Assembly: GCA_022564545.1 (NCBI GenBank)
Contig: JADFLG010000010.1
Coordinates: 1 to 40,800, forward strand
Length of the DNA: 40,800 nt
From: Chloroflexota bacterium
Lineage (GTDB): Bacteria > Chloroflexota > Dehalococcoidia > Lucifugimonadales > Lucifugimonadaceae
Reading direction: 5' to 3'
Part shown: in pieces, positions 12,488 to 22,720 of the stretch
Layout of the letters: each line of letters starts with the position of its first letter
How positions within the stretch are numbered: position 1 is the stretch's first letter
Notes under the pieces: generated by a model
What the model was told of the DNA's origin: nothing
The model's input: the letters and a program-made list of their open reading frames with translations, nothing else
Databases searched by the model: none
Translations under genes and position numbers: made by a program

Positions 12488-14569
12488 ATGACCACAATAT
12501 CTGCCAAGAAAACCGACCTTGGAAAAGTTCGGAACATAGGCTTCATAGCCCACATCGACGCCGGGAAGACCACGGTGACGGAACGCGTCCTGTTTATCAC
12601 CGGCGAGACCTACAAAATCGGCAATATCGATGAAGGCACCACCGTGATGGACTTCATGTCGCTTGAGCGCGAGCGCGGGATAACCATCGGCTCCGCAGCC
12701 ACCAACGCCCAGTGGGACGGCCACCAGATCAACATTATCGACACTCCCGGTCACGTCGATTTCACTGCAGAGGTGGAGCGCAGCCTCCGCGTGCTCGACG
12801 GCGGTGTCGTTGTCCTTGAATCCGTATCAGGCGTGCAGCCCCAGTCCGAGACGGTCTGGCGACAGGCAAACACCTACGGGGTCCCGCGTCTCATCTTCGT
12901 AAACAAGATGGACCGGCTGGGAGCCGATTTCGAATACGCAGTGCAGACAGTCCACGACCGCCTCGGCGCGAACGCAGTCCCGATTCAGATCCCGATGGGC
13001 GCAGAAGCGGAATTTCACGGCTTGATCGACCTCGTTGCGCGGAAGGCGTACCTGTACGAAACGCCTGAAGCCATCGAGCATGTGATAATCGAGATTCCGG
13101 CAGAGTATGCAGAAGCTGCGGAAACCGCTCGCATACACCTGGTCGAAAAGGTCGCAGAGACCGATGACGACCTGATGTTGAAGTTCCTCGAAGAAGAGGA
13201 AATCACCGAAGGCGAATTGAAATCTGCGCTCCGTAAGGCGACCATCGCCCTCAAGATATTCCCGGTATGTGTCGGCTCGGCCCTCCGGCACCGGGGCATC
13301 CACCCACTCCTCGACGCGATCATCGCCTACCTGCCGTCACCGCTCGACGTCCCGGCGATAAAAGGCGTTGACCCCTCCGACGAGTCAATCGTCCTGGAAC
13401 GAAAACCTTCCGTCGACGACCCGTTGTCGGCGCTGGCCTTTAAAGTGGTCACCGACCCGCATGTCGGCCGGCTCGTCTACCTGCGGATCTACTCCGGGGT
13501 GCTCGAAGCTGGCAAGACCGTCTACAATACGACTACCCGGACGCGGGAGCGGGTGGGCCGGCTGATGGTCATGCACGCCGATCACCGGGAAGAAAAAAAG
13601 TCGGCTGGCCCCGGCGAAATCGTTGCCGCGATCGGCCTGAAGGACACGTCGACCGGACAGACGCTGTGCCCGCAGGACGCCCAGATTTCACTCGAAAAGA
13701 TCAATTTCCCGGACCCGGTCCTGTCTGTTGCCGTCGAACCCAAGACCCGCAGCGACCAGGAAAAGATGTCGACTGCGCTGCTCCGGCTCGCCGACGAAGA
13801 CCCCACGCTCGTGGTATCGAGCGATGAGGAGAGCGGCCAGGTCATCCTCGCGGGCATGGGCGAACTTCACCTCGAAGTCATAGTCGAACGAATGCGCCGG
13901 GAGTTCGGCGTCGATGCCACTGTCGGCGCTCCCCGTGTTGCGTACCGCGAAACCATCACCCGGACCGCCACCGCGCAGGGCAGGCTTGTGCGGCAAACTG
14001 GCGGTCACGGCCAGTTCGGCGACTGCACGCTCCGGCTCGAACCGCTTGCGACAGGCAGCGGCCTGCAGTTTGAATCTGAAATCACCGGCTCGACACTGCC
14101 GCGTGAGTACTTCAAGCCGATCGAGCAGGGGTTCCGCGAGGCGGCCCGCTCAGGCGTCCTGGCCGGATACCCGGTCGTCGATATGAAAGCGGTCCTCATC
14201 GACGGCTCCTACCACGAAGTCGACTCTTCGGAAATGGCCTTCAAAGTGGCTGCCTCGATGGCGTTTAAAACCGCGATGAACAGGGGCAACCCGACGCTGC
14301 TCGAGCCGATCATGAAGATCGAAGTCGTTACACCCTCTGAATACCTGGGCGATGTGCTCGGCGATCTGAATTCCAGGCGCTCACAGGTTCAAAACATGGA
14401 TGCACGCGGCAAAACGCAGGTTGTGACCGCATTTATTCCTCTTGCCGAAACCTTCCAGTACGCCACGCAGGTCCGATCGATCACCACCGGTCGCGCCAGC
14501 TTCGCAATGGAGTTGGACCACTATTCACCGGTGCCCAGGAATGTGGCAGAAAAATTGACAGGGATCTAA
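12488..14569 (+). CDS. fusA: Elongation factor G
   Basis: 693 aa; AHIDAGKTTVTERVL, RERGITIGSAAT, DTPGHVDFTAEVERSLRVLDG, NKMDRLGADF. Confidence 0.97.
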   Translation: MTTISAKKTDLGKVRNIGFIAHIDAGKTTVTERVLFITGETYKIGNIDEGTTVMDFMSLERERGITIGSAATNAQWDGHQINIIDTPGHVDFTAEVERSLRVLDGGVVVLESVSGVQPQSETVWRQANTYGVPRLIFVNKMDRLGADFEYAVQTVHDRLGANAVPIQIPMGAEAEFHGLIDLVARKAYLYETPEAIEHVIIEIPAEYAEAAETARIHLVEKVAETDDDLMLKFLEEEEITEGELKSALRKATIALKIFPVCVGSALRHRGIHPLLDAIIAYLPSPLDVPAIKGVDPSDESIVLERKPSVDDPLSALAFKVVTDPHVGRLVYLRIYSGVLEAGKTVYNTTTRTRERVGRLMVMHADHREEKKSAGPGEIVAAIGLKDTSTGQTLCPQDAQISLEKINFPDPVLSVAVEPKTRSDQEKMSTALLRLADEDPTLVVSSDEESGQVILAGMGELHLEVIVERMRREFGVDATVGAPRVAYRETITRTATAQGRLVRQTGGHGQFGDCTLRLEPLATGSGLQFESEITGSTLPREYFKPIEQGFREAARSGVLAGYPVVDMKAVLIDGSYHEVDSSEMAFKVAASMAFKTAMNRGNPTLLEPIMKIEVVTPSEYLGDVLGDLNSRRSQVQNMDARGKTQVVTAFIPLAETFQYATQVRSITTGRASFAMELDHYSPVPRNVAEKLTGI

Positions 14570-14572
14570 GAA

Positions 14573-14881
14573 ATGCCAGGACAGAAAATTCGAATCGTCC
14601 TCAAGGCATTCGATCACCGCGTACTCGACATCTCGGCCCAGCAGATCATGGAAACCGCCGAGCGTACGGGTGCGCAAACCGCCGGGCCGGTGCCGTTGCC
14701 AACATCAATACGCCGGTTCACCGTCATTCGGGGGCCGCACGTACACAAGGACTCCCGCGAGTATTTCGAGTTGCGCATTCACAAACGCCTTATCGACATC
14801 CTCGAGCCCAGCTCGAAAACGATCGATTCACTGACCAGGCTCAACGTCCCGGCCGGCGTTGACATCGCAATCAAGCTCTAG
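14573..14881 (+). CDS. rpsJ: 30S ribosomal protein S10
   Basis: 102 aa; [57 protein letters not shown]. Confidence 0.97.
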   Translation: MPGQKIRIVLKAFDHRVLDISAQQIMETAERTGAQTAGPVPLPTSIRRFTVIRGPHVHKDSREYFELRIHKRLIDILEPSSKTIDSLTRLNVPAGVDIAIKL

Positions 14882-14907
14882 GACCAGACGGCAAGCAAGT
14901 AAACGAA

Positions 14908-15531
14908 ATGACTATCGCTGGACTTCTCGGTCGAAAGATCGGAATGACAACCTACTACCACGATGACGGGACCGCTGAGCCGGTTACGGCGGTCGAGGTC
15001 GGGCCCTGCGTAGTCACCCAGGTGAAGACAGAAGAGCGCGATGGCTACGAGGCTGTCCAGATCGGGTTCGGCGCGGCCCGCAGGTTGAACTCGCCCGAAG
15101 CCGGGCACCAGGACAGGTCGGGTGGCAGGTTCTCGCACCTGCAGGAGTTCAGCGCAGACGACCTTTCCGAATTTGAAGTCGGACAGGAACTCAAGGCCGA
15201 TATATTTGAAGTCGGAGAAACGATCAAGGTAATCGGGACCTCCAAAGGCAAGGGCTTCAGTGGTGTTGTACGCCGCTGGGGCTTCCGCGGCGGCCCAAAG
15301 ACTCACGGCCAGTCCGACCGGCACCGCGCACCGGGTTCAATCGGAGCGGGCACCTCGCCTGGACGAGTCTGGCCTGGCACCAAAATGCCCGGTCACTACG
15401 GAGTCGACAGGATCACGGTCAAAGGGCTGAAAGTCGTAGCCACAGATGTCGATAAAAATGTCGTGCTCGTACGCGGCCCGATTCCGGGTGCAAAGAACAG
15501 CATCGTGCGAATCGAGAAACAGAGCACCTGA
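14908..15531 (+). CDS. rplC: 50S ribosomal protein L3
   Basis: 207 aa; GLLGRKIGMTTYY, GTSKGKGFSGVVRRWGFRGGPKTHGQSDRHRAPGSIGAGTSPGRVWPGTKMPGHYG. Confidence 0.97.
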   Translation: MTIAGLLGRKIGMTTYYHDDGTAEPVTAVEVGPCVVTQVKTEERDGYEAVQIGFGAARRLNSPEAGHQDRSGGRFSHLQEFSADDLSEFEVGQELKADIFEVGETIKVIGTSKGKGFSGVVRRWGFRGGPKTHGQSDRHRAPGSIGAGTSPGRVWPGTKMPGHYGVDRITVKGLKVVATDVDKNVVLVRGPIPGAKNSIVRIEKQST

Positions 15532-16169
15532 TGAATTTGCAAGTGAAGGACAAAAAAGGCAAGGTCGTTGGGTCTGTTGAGGCCAGCGACCACGTATGGG
15601 GCGCACCGAGCAACGATGCCCTCCTGCATCAGGCCGTAGTGGCTCAGCAGGCGAACAAACGACGGGGTACCCAAGACACCCAGACACGTGCGGAAGTCAG
15701 CTTCTCGACCCGCAAAATTCGACCGCAGAAAGGTACTGGCGCCGCCCGGCAGGGAAGCCGAAGATCACCGAATCGAGTTGGCGGCGGTGTTGCGCACGGC
15801 CCCCATCCGCGCAGCTTCCGGCAACGCTTGCCGAAGAAAATGCGCAGGCAGGCACTTCGGGTGGCACTTTCAGACAAGGTCCGGCAAGACGCGATTACGG
15901 TTATCGACACACTCAAGGTCGACGTACCGAAGAGCAGCGTGATACGCGACATCGTGGCCGCATTCGAACTCAAGGGCCGCACGCTAATCGTTACGGGCGC
16001 AACCGACCACAATGTAATCAAATCGGCAAGCAATTTACAGGGCGTCGAAGTTCAAACTGCTGCACTGATGAACCCACTCGAGGCCACGAGCGCTTCGAAC
16101 CTGATATTCACACAGGAAGCTGTTGTGGCGATCGATGGCCTCTGGGGATCGGGCGGGGGCGAGAAGTAA
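15531..16169 (+). CDS. rplD: 50S ribosomal protein L4
   Basis: 212 aa; [55 protein letters not shown]; start overlaps rplC stop (TGATG). Confidence 0.95.
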   Translation: MNLQVKDKKGKVVGSVEASDHVWGAPSNDALLHQAVVAQQANKRRGTQDTQTRAEVSFSTRKIRPQKGTGAARQGSRRSPNRVGGGVAHGPHPRSFRQRLPKKMRRQALRVALSDKVRQDAITVIDTLKVDVPKSSVIRDIVAAFELKGRTLIVTGATDHNVIKSASNLQGVEVQTAALMNPLEATSASNLIFTQEAVVAIDGLWGSGGGEK

Positions 16170-16453
16170 TGCAGAACGTACGCATTCTCAAACGACCGAT
16201 CGTCACCGAAAAGAGCACCATCCTCGGCGAAACGGGACGCTATGTCTTCGAAGTCGACAAAAGCGCCAGCAAGCACGACATCGCGCGGGCTGTCGAGTGG
16301 GCGTTCGATGTCAAAGTGGTCAAAGTGAACACTATGAAGGTGCCGGGCAAAGTGAAGCGTTACGGTCGCCGACCGTCGAAGCAGCCCGACTGGAAGAAGG
16401 CCATCGTGTCGCTGGCTGCCGGCGACTCCATCCAGTTGTTCGAGGGAGCTTAA
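16169..16453 (+). CDS. rplW: 50S ribosomal protein L23
   Basis: [64 protein letters not shown] at 16169 overlaps rplD TAA. Track ORF 15596..16453 is an upstream in-frame over-extension. Confidence 0.95.
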   Translation: MQNVRILKRPIVTEKSTILGETGRYVFEVDKSASKHDIARAVEWAFDVKVVKVNTMKVPGKVKRYGRRPSKQPDWKKAIVSLAAGDSIQLFEGA

Positions 16454-16456
16454 AGG

Positions 16457-17284
16457 ATGGGCCTGAAGCAATATAAACCAACATCTCCGGGTCGTCGCGA
16501 TACTATTGCCGACGACTTCAAGGACATCACCAGAGGCAAGCCCGAAAAGTCGCTGTTGGCACCGCTCTTTAAGAAAGGTGGCCGTAACAACCGCGGACGA
16601 GTAACGGTCCGGCACCGCGGCGGCGGGCACAAGCGCCGTTACAGGATCGTCGATTTCAAACGCGACAAGACGGGCGCCGCCACCATAATGTCGATCGAGT
16701 ACGACCCGAACCGGACGGCACGGATCGCGCTCGTCAGGTATGAAGACGGCACCAGGCGATACATCGTTGCCCCGAACGGCGTGACGGACGGCGATATTGT
16801 TCAGAGCGGCGACGAAGTGCCCGTTACAACGGGCAACAGCCGGTCGCTTGGCTCGCTCCCAACTGGCACCCAGGTTCACAACATCGAAATGACGCCCGGC
16901 AAGGGCGGTCAGATGGTGAAAAGTGCGGGGACCGTCGCCCAGGTGATGGCCCACGAAGAAGGCTATACGCTTGTCCGGCTTCCATCGGGCGAGATGCGTC
17001 GGCTGCTGAGCAACTGCCTTGCGACGGTCGGTCAGGTTTCGAACCTCGATCACAAAAACGAGAAACTGGGCAAAGCCGGTCGAAACCGGCACCGCGGTCG
17101 CCGCCCGAGTGTCCGTGGTTCGGCCATGAGCCCGAATGCGCACCCGCACGGCGGCGGTGAAGGCCGGGCCGGAATCGGCATGCCTGGTCCCAAGACCCCG
17201 TGGGGCAAACCGGCGCTCGGGAAGCGCACGCGCCACAACAAGAGAACCGATAAATATATTCTCAGGCGGAGGTATGACCGCTAA
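16457..17284 (+). CDS. rplB: 50S ribosomal protein L2
   Basis: 275 aa; [30 protein letters not shown], [20 protein letters not shown] [31 protein letters not shown]. Confidence 0.97.
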   Translation: MGLKQYKPTSPGRRDTIADDFKDITRGKPEKSLLAPLFKKGGRNNRGRVTVRHRGGGHKRRYRIVDFKRDKTGAATIMSIEYDPNRTARIALVRYEDGTRRYIVAPNGVTDGDIVQSGDEVPVTTGNSRSLGSLPTGTQVHNIEMTPGKGGQMVKSAGTVAQVMAHEEGYTLVRLPSGEMRRLLSNCLATVGQVSNLDHKNEKLGKAGRNRHRGRRPSVRGSAMSPNAHPHGGGEGRAGIGMPGPKTPWGKPALGKRTRHNKRTDKYILRRRYDR

Positions 17285-17311
17285 AACCGCGGTCAGTCTT
17301 TCTGGTAACAA

Positions 17312-17590
17312 ATGTCAAGGTCAACTAAAAAAGGTCCATATGTCGACCCAAAGCTGATGAAAAAGGTGAGAGTCGTCCGCCAGACCGGTTCGCGCAACGT
17401 GATCCGAACGTGGGCGCGCGCCTCGATGATCATGCCCGAAATGGTTGGTCTCACAATTGCGGTCCACGACGGTCGCCGGTTCATGCCAATCCTCATGACG
17501 GAAAACATGGTCGGACACAGGCTCGGTGAATTCGCACCGACCCGCACCTTCCGCGGCCACGTCGGCAGGTCCGACCGGACAACGGGTTAG
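17312..17590 (+). CDS. rpsS: 30S ribosomal protein S19
   Basis: 92 aa; [67 protein letters not shown]. Confidence 0.97.
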   Translation: MSRSTKKGPYVDPKLMKKVRVVRQTGSRNVIRTWARASMIMPEMVGLTIAVHDGRRFMPILMTENMVGHRLGEFAPTRTFRGHVGRSDRTTG

Positions 17591-17592
17591 AT

Positions 17593-17928
17593 ATGGCGGT
17601 CGCACGAACAAAAAACGTAGGTATTTCCGATTACAAGCTGCGGCTTGTGATGGACCAGATCAGGGGCAAAATGGTCAACGACGCAGTTCCGGTGCTGCGC
17701 TATCTGACCAGCCCGGCCGCCGCCGAAATCCTGAAGATTCTAAATGCAGCAACCGCCAATGCCGAGCACAACGACCTTCAGTCACGCGACGATTTGAAGA
17801 TCGTTCGGATTACAGCCGATAAAGCGACCTGGGTCAGACGTTTCAGGCCAAAGGCCCGCGGTCGCGTCGGGGCGTTCGACAGGCCCACAACCAACATCAC
17901 CATTGAAGTCGACGAGGTCACGGACTAG
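17593..17928 (+). CDS. rplV: 50S ribosomal protein L22
   Basis: 111 aa; VRITADKATWVRRFRPKARGRVGAFDRPTTNITIEV. Confidence 0.95.
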   Translation: MAVARTKNVGISDYKLRLVMDQIRGKMVNDAVPVLRYLTSPAAAEILKILNAATANAEHNDLQSRDDLKIVRITADKATWVRRFRPKARGRVGAFDRPTTNITIEVDEVTD

Positions 17929-17930
17929 GC

Positions 17931-18728
17931 ATGGGTCAGAAGACACACCCGATCGGGTTCCGGCTCGGAGGAGTACAGGACTGGCGGGCGCACTGGTTTG
18001 CCAACAAGGCATCGGACTACCGGCGCCTGACCGAGGAAGACCAGGCGATACGGAGTCTGATCCGCACCCGCTACGCCGAATCGGGCGCGATTTCTCGCGT
18101 GGAGATCGAGCGAGGTGCGCAGGACCTTGTCGTTACCATCAACACAGCTCGACCCGGCATCATCATCGGTCGTGGCGGTACCCGGGTCGACGAACTCCGG
18201 GCCGACCTCGAGAAACTAACCGCCAAGCGGGCACGCCTGAACATCCAGGAGATTCGTCAGCCGGAACTCGATGCAACCCTCGTCGGTGAGTCAATCGCAG
18301 AGCAACTGGAGCGCCGGGTTGCCTACAGAAGAGCAGTCCGGCTCGCGATGCAGCGCACGATGCAGTCGGGAGCGCTTGGCATTAAAATCGTCGTGTCAGG
18401 TCGGCTCGGCGGCGCCGAAATCGCTCGGACCGACAAGCAGAAGGAAGGCCGGACGCCGCTCCACACGCTGAGGGCGCAGATCGACTTCGCAGTATCTGAA
18501 GCAAAGACGTCATTCGGTGTTATCGGAATCAAGGTCTGGATTTACACGGGCGACATGATCCCGTCGGCCGAAAACCTCCGTGCCCGGTCAATGGCCCGCC
18601 TTTCGTTGGGCGCGAACCAGGAAAGCCAGCGTCCCGGTGGACGCGTGGGCAACCGGGGTCCGTCATCTTCACGCGGCGCCAGCGCCAGTGACAGCGCCAG
18701 CGACAGCGGACGCGGGAGCGACCAATAG
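17931..18728 (+). CDS. rpsC: 30S ribosomal protein S3 with Ser/Gly/Asp/Arg-rich C-terminal tail
   Basis: 265 aa; MGQKTHPIGFRLGGVQDWRAHWFANK, KH-domain IIIGRGGTRVDELRADL; tail QESQRPGGRVGNRGPSSSRGASASDSASDSGRGSDQ. Confidence 0.97.
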   Translation: MGQKTHPIGFRLGGVQDWRAHWFANKASDYRRLTEEDQAIRSLIRTRYAESGAISRVEIERGAQDLVVTINTARPGIIIGRGGTRVDELRADLEKLTAKRARLNIQEIRQPELDATLVGESIAEQLERRVAYRRAVRLAMQRTMQSGALGIKIVVSGRLGGAEIARTDKQKEGRTPLHTLRAQIDFAVSEAKTSFGVIGIKVWIYTGDMIPSAENLRARSMARLSLGANQESQRPGGRVGNRGPSSSRGASASDSASDSGRGSDQ

Positions 18729-18730
18729 CC

Positions 18731-19147
18731 ATGCTCCAACCAAAACGCACCAAGTTCCGAAAGGAACACCGTGGCCGGATGAACGGGATCCGTACCCGTG
18801 GTTCGACCATGGTCTACGGCGAATTCGGTCTCAAGGCGGAAGGTCCGGGGTGGGTCACCGCCCGCGAGATCGAAGCTGCCCGACGCGCCATTACGGGTTA
18901 CGTGAAGCGTGGCGGCCAGCTCTGGGTCCGGCTGTTTCCGGCCAAGCCGGTGAGCGCCCGCCCTGCCGAAACGCGGATGGGCGGCGGAAAAGGGGCCGTC
19001 GACCACTGGGTCGCGGTAGTACGGCGTGGGCGAATGCTCTACGAAATCGCCGACGTGCCAGAAGATGCAGCGCGTGAGGCCCTGAGACGGGCTGCGCACA
19101 AGCTTTCGGTCCCGACCAGGATTGTGACTCGGAGCGAAGAATACTAA
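18731..19147 (+). CDS. rplP: 50S ribosomal protein L16
   Basis: 138 aa; [61 protein letters not shown]. Confidence 0.97.
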   Translation: MLQPKRTKFRKEHRGRMNGIRTRGSTMVYGEFGLKAEGPGWVTAREIEAARRAITGYVKRGGQLWVRLFPAKPVSARPAETRMGGGKGAVDHWVAVVRRGRMLYEIADVPEDAAREALRRAAHKLSVPTRIVTRSEEY

Positions 19148-19231
19148 GGAAGTCTCGCCAGGCTCCGGCCGGCAAACCATTGGTTGGGGGCGAAATATGT
19201 CCGGCAGGGTATGGCAGGAACTGATTGAACG

Positions 19232-19522
19232 ATGCGAATTAGCGAAGTAAGAGAACTGGACGATACCGAACTCGGCAAAGAGCTCGGCGATCAGGAGCGC
19301 GGCCTGATGAACCTGCGGTTCCGCAAGGCGACTCTTCAGCTCTCAAACACCAACGAACTCAAAAACGCCCGAAGGACAATCGCCCGCATCAAGACCGTGA
19401 TCCGGGAACGGGTTATCACAGCCGGGCTGGAAGCCGAACAGGCTGCCCCGGAGAAACCCGCAGATATCGCACCAGAGCCAGAAACCAGTACAGAAACCAC
19501 AACAGAGAGCGAAGGAAAATAG
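19232..19522 (+). CDS. rpmC: 50S ribosomal protein L29 with acidic C-terminal tail
   Basis: 96 aa; MRISEVRELDDTELGKELGDQERGLMNLRFRKATLQLSNTNELKNARRTIARIKTVIRE; tail EKPADIAPEPETSTETTTESEGK. Confidence 0.93.
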   Translation: MRISEVRELDDTELGKELGDQERGLMNLRFRKATLQLSNTNELKNARRTIARIKTVIRERVITAGLEAEQAAPEKPADIAPEPETSTETTTESEGK

Positions 19523-19523
19523 G

Positions 19524-19856
19524 TTGGCGCGTAAACGGCGGACCGGTACTGTTCTGAAAGACGCGAACGAAAAGAGCGTCGTGGTTGGCGTCTCCTGGTC
19601 GCAACGCGACCGCATTTACAAGAAGGCGCGGCGCAAACTGACAAAATTCGTCGTTCATGACGAACAGAATTCAGCGACCGTCGGCGATCGCGTCTTGATC
19701 GAGGAAGCCCGCCCGCTTTCCAGGACCAAGCGCTGGCGCCTGGTCGAGATCCTGGAAAAAGTCGACATTGCCGAAGTTCAGCCTTCCGATATCGATACCG
19801 AAGCTGTCCTGGCCGGCACGCAACAATCTGAAGCATCTGAAGAGTCTGGGAATTAG
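19524..19856 (+). CDS. rpsQ: 30S ribosomal protein S17 with acidic C-terminal tail
   Basis: 110 aa, TTG start; KRRTGTVLKDANEKSVVVGVSWSQRDRIYKKARRKLTKFVVHDEQNSATVGDRVLIEEARPLSRTKRWRLVEI. Confidence 0.93.
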   Translation: MARKRRTGTVLKDANEKSVVVGVSWSQRDRIYKKARRKLTKFVVHDEQNSATVGDRVLIEEARPLSRTKRWRLVEILEKVDIAEVQPSDIDTEAVLAGTQQSEASEESGN

Positions 19857-19862
19857 GGCGAG

Positions 19863-20231
19863 ATGATTCAACGCGAAACAAGACTCAAAGTCGCCGATAA
19901 TTCCGGCGCACGCGAGGTGCTTTGCATCAACATCGTGGGCGGAAGCGCGCGCAGGTACGCGTCGCTGGGCGACGTGATTACATGCACCGTAAAAGATGCA
20001 CAGCCGGGCGGTACGATAAAAATGCACCAGGTCGTGAAAGCTGTCATCGTGCGGACGTCCAAAGAAGTCCGGCGGCCCGATGGTTCGTACATCCGGTTCG
20101 ACGATAACGCTTGCGTGATTATTGGTGACGATCAAAACCCGAGCGGCACCCGGATCTTCGGTCCGGTAGCCCGCGAACTGCGGAACAAACAGTTCATGCG
20201 CATCGTGTCGCTTGCACCGGAGGTCTTGTAA
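19863..20231 (+). CDS. rplN: 50S ribosomal protein L14
   Basis: 122 aa; [74 protein letters not shown]. Confidence 0.98.
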   Translation: MIQRETRLKVADNSGAREVLCINIVGGSARRYASLGDVITCTVKDAQPGGTIKMHQVVKAVIVRTSKEVRRPDGSYIRFDDNACVIIGDDQNPSGTRIFGPVARELRNKQFMRIVSLAPEVL

Positions 20232-20233
20232 CC

Positions 20234-20548
20234 GTGGGTCAAACGCGAATAAAACGAGACGACGAAGTTCTCGTCATCTCCGGAAAAGACAAAGGCAAAC
20301 GCGGAACTGTCATCCGGGTCCTTCCAGGTGTGAACCGAGTCGTCGTCGAAGGCGTCAATATCGCAACTCGCCATTTGCCACACCGTCACGGCGTGACACA
20401 GACCGGCATCGTTCAGAATGAATCGCCGATGGCGCTGTCAAATGTAATGCTCATCGACCCGGAGACCGGCAATGCCGGTCGAACGGGTCAGAAGGTCCTT
20501 GAAGACGGGACGAAAGTTAGGGTGGTCAAGAGTGGCAAACGCTCCTGA
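20234..20548 (+). CDS. rplX: 50S ribosomal protein L24
   Basis: 104 aa, GTG start; [45 protein letters not shown]. Confidence 0.95.
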   Translation: MGQTRIKRDDEVLVISGKDKGKRGTVIRVLPGVNRVVVEGVNIATRHLPHRHGVTQTGIVQNESPMALSNVMLIDPETGNAGRTGQKVLEDGTKVRVVKSGKRS

Positions 20549-21344
20549 CAGCAAAAAAAATGAAGGACAGGTAGTCGAGGACAAGGCCGCAAAGCCTGCA
20601 GCCGGAGAGTCGAGCGCAAAAAAGCCGTCTGCCAAAAAGGCCCCTTCAACCAGACGGAAAGCCGCTGCGAAGATCACAGCCGAGCCGAAGGCTCCAAAAG
20701 CAGAGACGAACTCGCCAAAAACCGATTCGGCTAAGTCGGCCACGCCGGCCGGGTCCAAAAAATCGGATTTTGTCGTGAAAGTGCCCCGTATGAAGCAGGT
20801 TTACCGCGATGATGTGGTTGCTGTGCTAATACGCGAGTTCGGATACGGCAACCCGATGCAGGTGCCGACCCTCGAGAAGATCGTAATCAACATCGGGCTT
20901 GGCGAAGCTCTCGAGAGCAACTCGGCAGTGGGCGCCGCAACCGGCGATCTGCAGAAGATCACCGGGCAGAAGCCGCTCGAAAACCGCGCCAGGATGTCGA
21001 TCGCGAACTTCAAACTGCGCGAAGGCAATGTGATCGGCACGTCGGTAACGCTCCGTGGGTACCGAATGTGGCAGTTCTTCGACCGGTTTGTAAACATCAC
21101 TCTCCCGCGCACACGCGACTTCCGGGGCATCAGCCGGACTGCTTTCGACGGCCGAGGAAACTATTCGCTGGGGATGCGCGATCAATCTACCTTCCCCGAG
21201 ATTGACTACAATGAAATCGACCGGATGCGCGGCATGCAGGTGACGATCGTCACAACTGCGCACACCGATGAAGAGGGGCGCCGGCTCCTCGATTTGCTGG
21301 GTATGCCGTTCATGCACGCCGACGAACCGGTCGCCACCTTTTAA
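20532..21344 (+). CDS. rplE: 50S ribosomal protein L5 with about 85-aa Lys/Ala/Pro-rich N-terminal extension
   Basis: Core from about 20790 ([40 protein letters not shown]..., FEKNRAR-like [26 protein letters not shown]). In-frame GTG at 20532 overlaps rplX stop and opens a [13 protein letters not shown]...[21 protein letters not shown] extension. Start site uncertain (alternative ATG 20790). Confidence 0.9.
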   Translation: MANAPDSKKNEGQVVEDKAAKPAAGESSAKKPSAKKAPSTRRKAAAKITAEPKAPKAETNSPKTDSAKSATPAGSKKSDFVVKVPRMKQVYRDDVVAVLIREFGYGNPMQVPTLEKIVINIGLGEALESNSAVGAATGDLQKITGQKPLENRARMSIANFKLREGNVIGTSVTLRGYRMWQFFDRFVNITLPRTRDFRGISRTAFDGRGNYSLGMRDQSTFPEIDYNEIDRMRGMQVTIVTTAHTDEEGRRLLDLLGMPFMHADEPVATF

Positions 21345-21377
21345 ACCGTTTGGCTAAACCGCCTGGAGTTATCTGTA

Positions 21378-21683
21378 TTGGCTAAGAAGTCGATGATCGA
21401 AAGAGAGAAGCGCCGCCAGAAGCTGGTGGACGCTTACGCCGAGACACGCAGCGAATTTCGCAAGATTTCCGTCGACATCCGCCGGTCTCCTGAAGAGAGA
21501 TTCGCAGCTCGACAGGAGCTCGCAAAACTGCCTCGAAACTCGGCAAAGGTCCGATTGCGAAACCGCTGTGCGGTCACGGGCCGGCCACGGGGATACATGC
21601 GCTTTTTTGGCCTGTCACGAATCACGTTCCGCGATCTTGCGCTGAAGGGCGAACTGCCCGGAATCCGCAAGGGAAGCCTGTAA
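21378..21683 (+). CDS. rpsN: 30S ribosomal protein S14, long zinc-free type
   Basis: 101 aa; MAKKSMIEREKRRQKLVDAY..., KVRLRNRCAVTGRPRGYMRFFGLSRITFRDLALKGELPGIRKGSL; no CxxC pairs. Confidence 0.95.
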   Translation: MAKKSMIEREKRRQKLVDAYAETRSEFRKISVDIRRSPEERFAARQELAKLPRNSAKVRLRNRCAVTGRPRGYMRFFGLSRITFRDLALKGELPGIRKGSL

Positions 21684-21714
21684 TAACCGTCAACTACCGA
21701 GAGAATCGATCAAG

Positions 21715-22116
21715 GTGCCAGTAACAGATCCTATAGCCGACATGCTCACCCGCATCCGCAACGCGGTCCAGGTGAGGCATGAAGTCGTCGATGTCCCGGC
21801 TTCTCGGATGAAGCATTCGCTGCTGAAACTCCTGTCCGACGAGGGCTTTATTACCAGCTTCAAGTCAGTAGACGAAGACTCCATAAGCAAAAAACTTGAG
21901 GTCCAGCTTCGATACTACGAAGACAAGACCCCGGTCATCCAGGGCTTGAAACGTGTCAGCAAGCCCGGACTGAGGGTCTATGTGGGCAAGAACGAAGTGC
22001 CGCGGTACTTTGGCGGCATCGGAGTTGCCTTCCTGTCAACCTCCAGGGGAGTAATGACGGGCCAGCAGGCGCGTCGACGGGGCGTCGGTGGAGAACTGCT
22101 CTTCTACGTCTGGTAG
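21715..22116 (+). CDS. rpsH: 30S ribosomal protein S8
   Basis: 133 aa, GTG start; DPIADMLTRIRNAVQVRHEVVDVPASRMK, STSRGVMTGQQARRRGVGGELLFYVW. Confidence 0.97.
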   Translation: MPVTDPIADMLTRIRNAVQVRHEVVDVPASRMKHSLLKLLSDEGFITSFKSVDEDSISKKLEVQLRYYEDKTPVIQGLKRVSKPGLRVYVGKNEVPRYFGGIGVAFLSTSRGVMTGQQARRRGVGGELLFYVW

Positions 22117-22168
22117 AGAATCAACACGGGTCGACGTTTGTAAAAATGTTTACGAAAGAAATTTTGAA

Positions 22169-22717
22169 GTGTCTCGAATAGGTAAAGCCCCAATTACCGT
22201 GCCCGATGGCGTCGACGTAAAGGTCGATGGCTCCACCGTCACCGTTAAAGGCAAGGTTGGCGAACTTACGCGGACCCTGCCGGCCACCATGAAGATCGAA
22301 CTTGCCGATGGGGTTATCACGGTCGCCCGTCCCAATGACGAGCCCGACCAGAGGGCGCTGCACGGTCTTACCCGCAGCCTGTTGAACAACATGGTGATCG
22401 GTTGCTCCGACGGCTTCTCGAAGCGGCTCGAGTTGATCGGCACCGGTTACCGTGTGCAGCAGAAGGGCAGGGCGCTGGAAATCAACGTGGGCTTTTCACA
22501 CCCCGTCCACATCGAGCCGATCGGCGACAATACGCTTGTTGCCGACGGCCAGACATTCATTGTTGTAAGCGGCCCGAGTAAGGAAGACGTAGGCGATCAG
22601 GCCGCTCGAATACGCAAGGTACGCAAGCCAAACCCCTACACGGGCAAGGGCATAAAATATTCCGGCGAAGTTATCCGGCGCAAAGCCGGCAAGACCGCCG
22701 TCGGGACGGTCGGTTAA
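22169..22717 (+). CDS. rplF: 50S ribosomal protein L6
   Basis: GTG at 22169 gives (M)SRIGKAPITVPDGVDVKVDGSTVTVKGKVGELTRTLP, RKPNPYTGKGIKYSGEVIRRKAGKT. Track ORF starting at 22088 is an in-frame over-extension. Confidence 0.95.
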   Translation: MSRIGKAPITVPDGVDVKVDGSTVTVKGKVGELTRTLPATMKIELADGVITVARPNDEPDQRALHGLTRSLLNNMVIGCSDGFSKRLELIGTGYRVQQKGRALEINVGFSHPVHIEPIGDNTLVADGQTFIVVSGPSKEDVGDQAARIRKVRKPNPYTGKGIKYSGEVIRRKAGKTAVGTVG

Positions 22718-22720
22718 ACA

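Noticed and set aside
15596-16168. Upstream in-frame extension of rplW (track ORF 15596..16453)
   Set aside because: Overlaps rplD in another frame; the canonical L23 start is the ATG at 16169.
16052-17311. 419-aa minus-strand ORF antisense to rplB/rplW
   Set aside because: Lies opposite well-identified ribosomal protein genes, has no recognisable motif, and long shadow ORFs are expected at this GC content.
22088-22168. Upstream extension of rplF
   Set aside because: Overlaps the end of rpsH; the L6 family starts at SRIGKAPI (GTG 22169).
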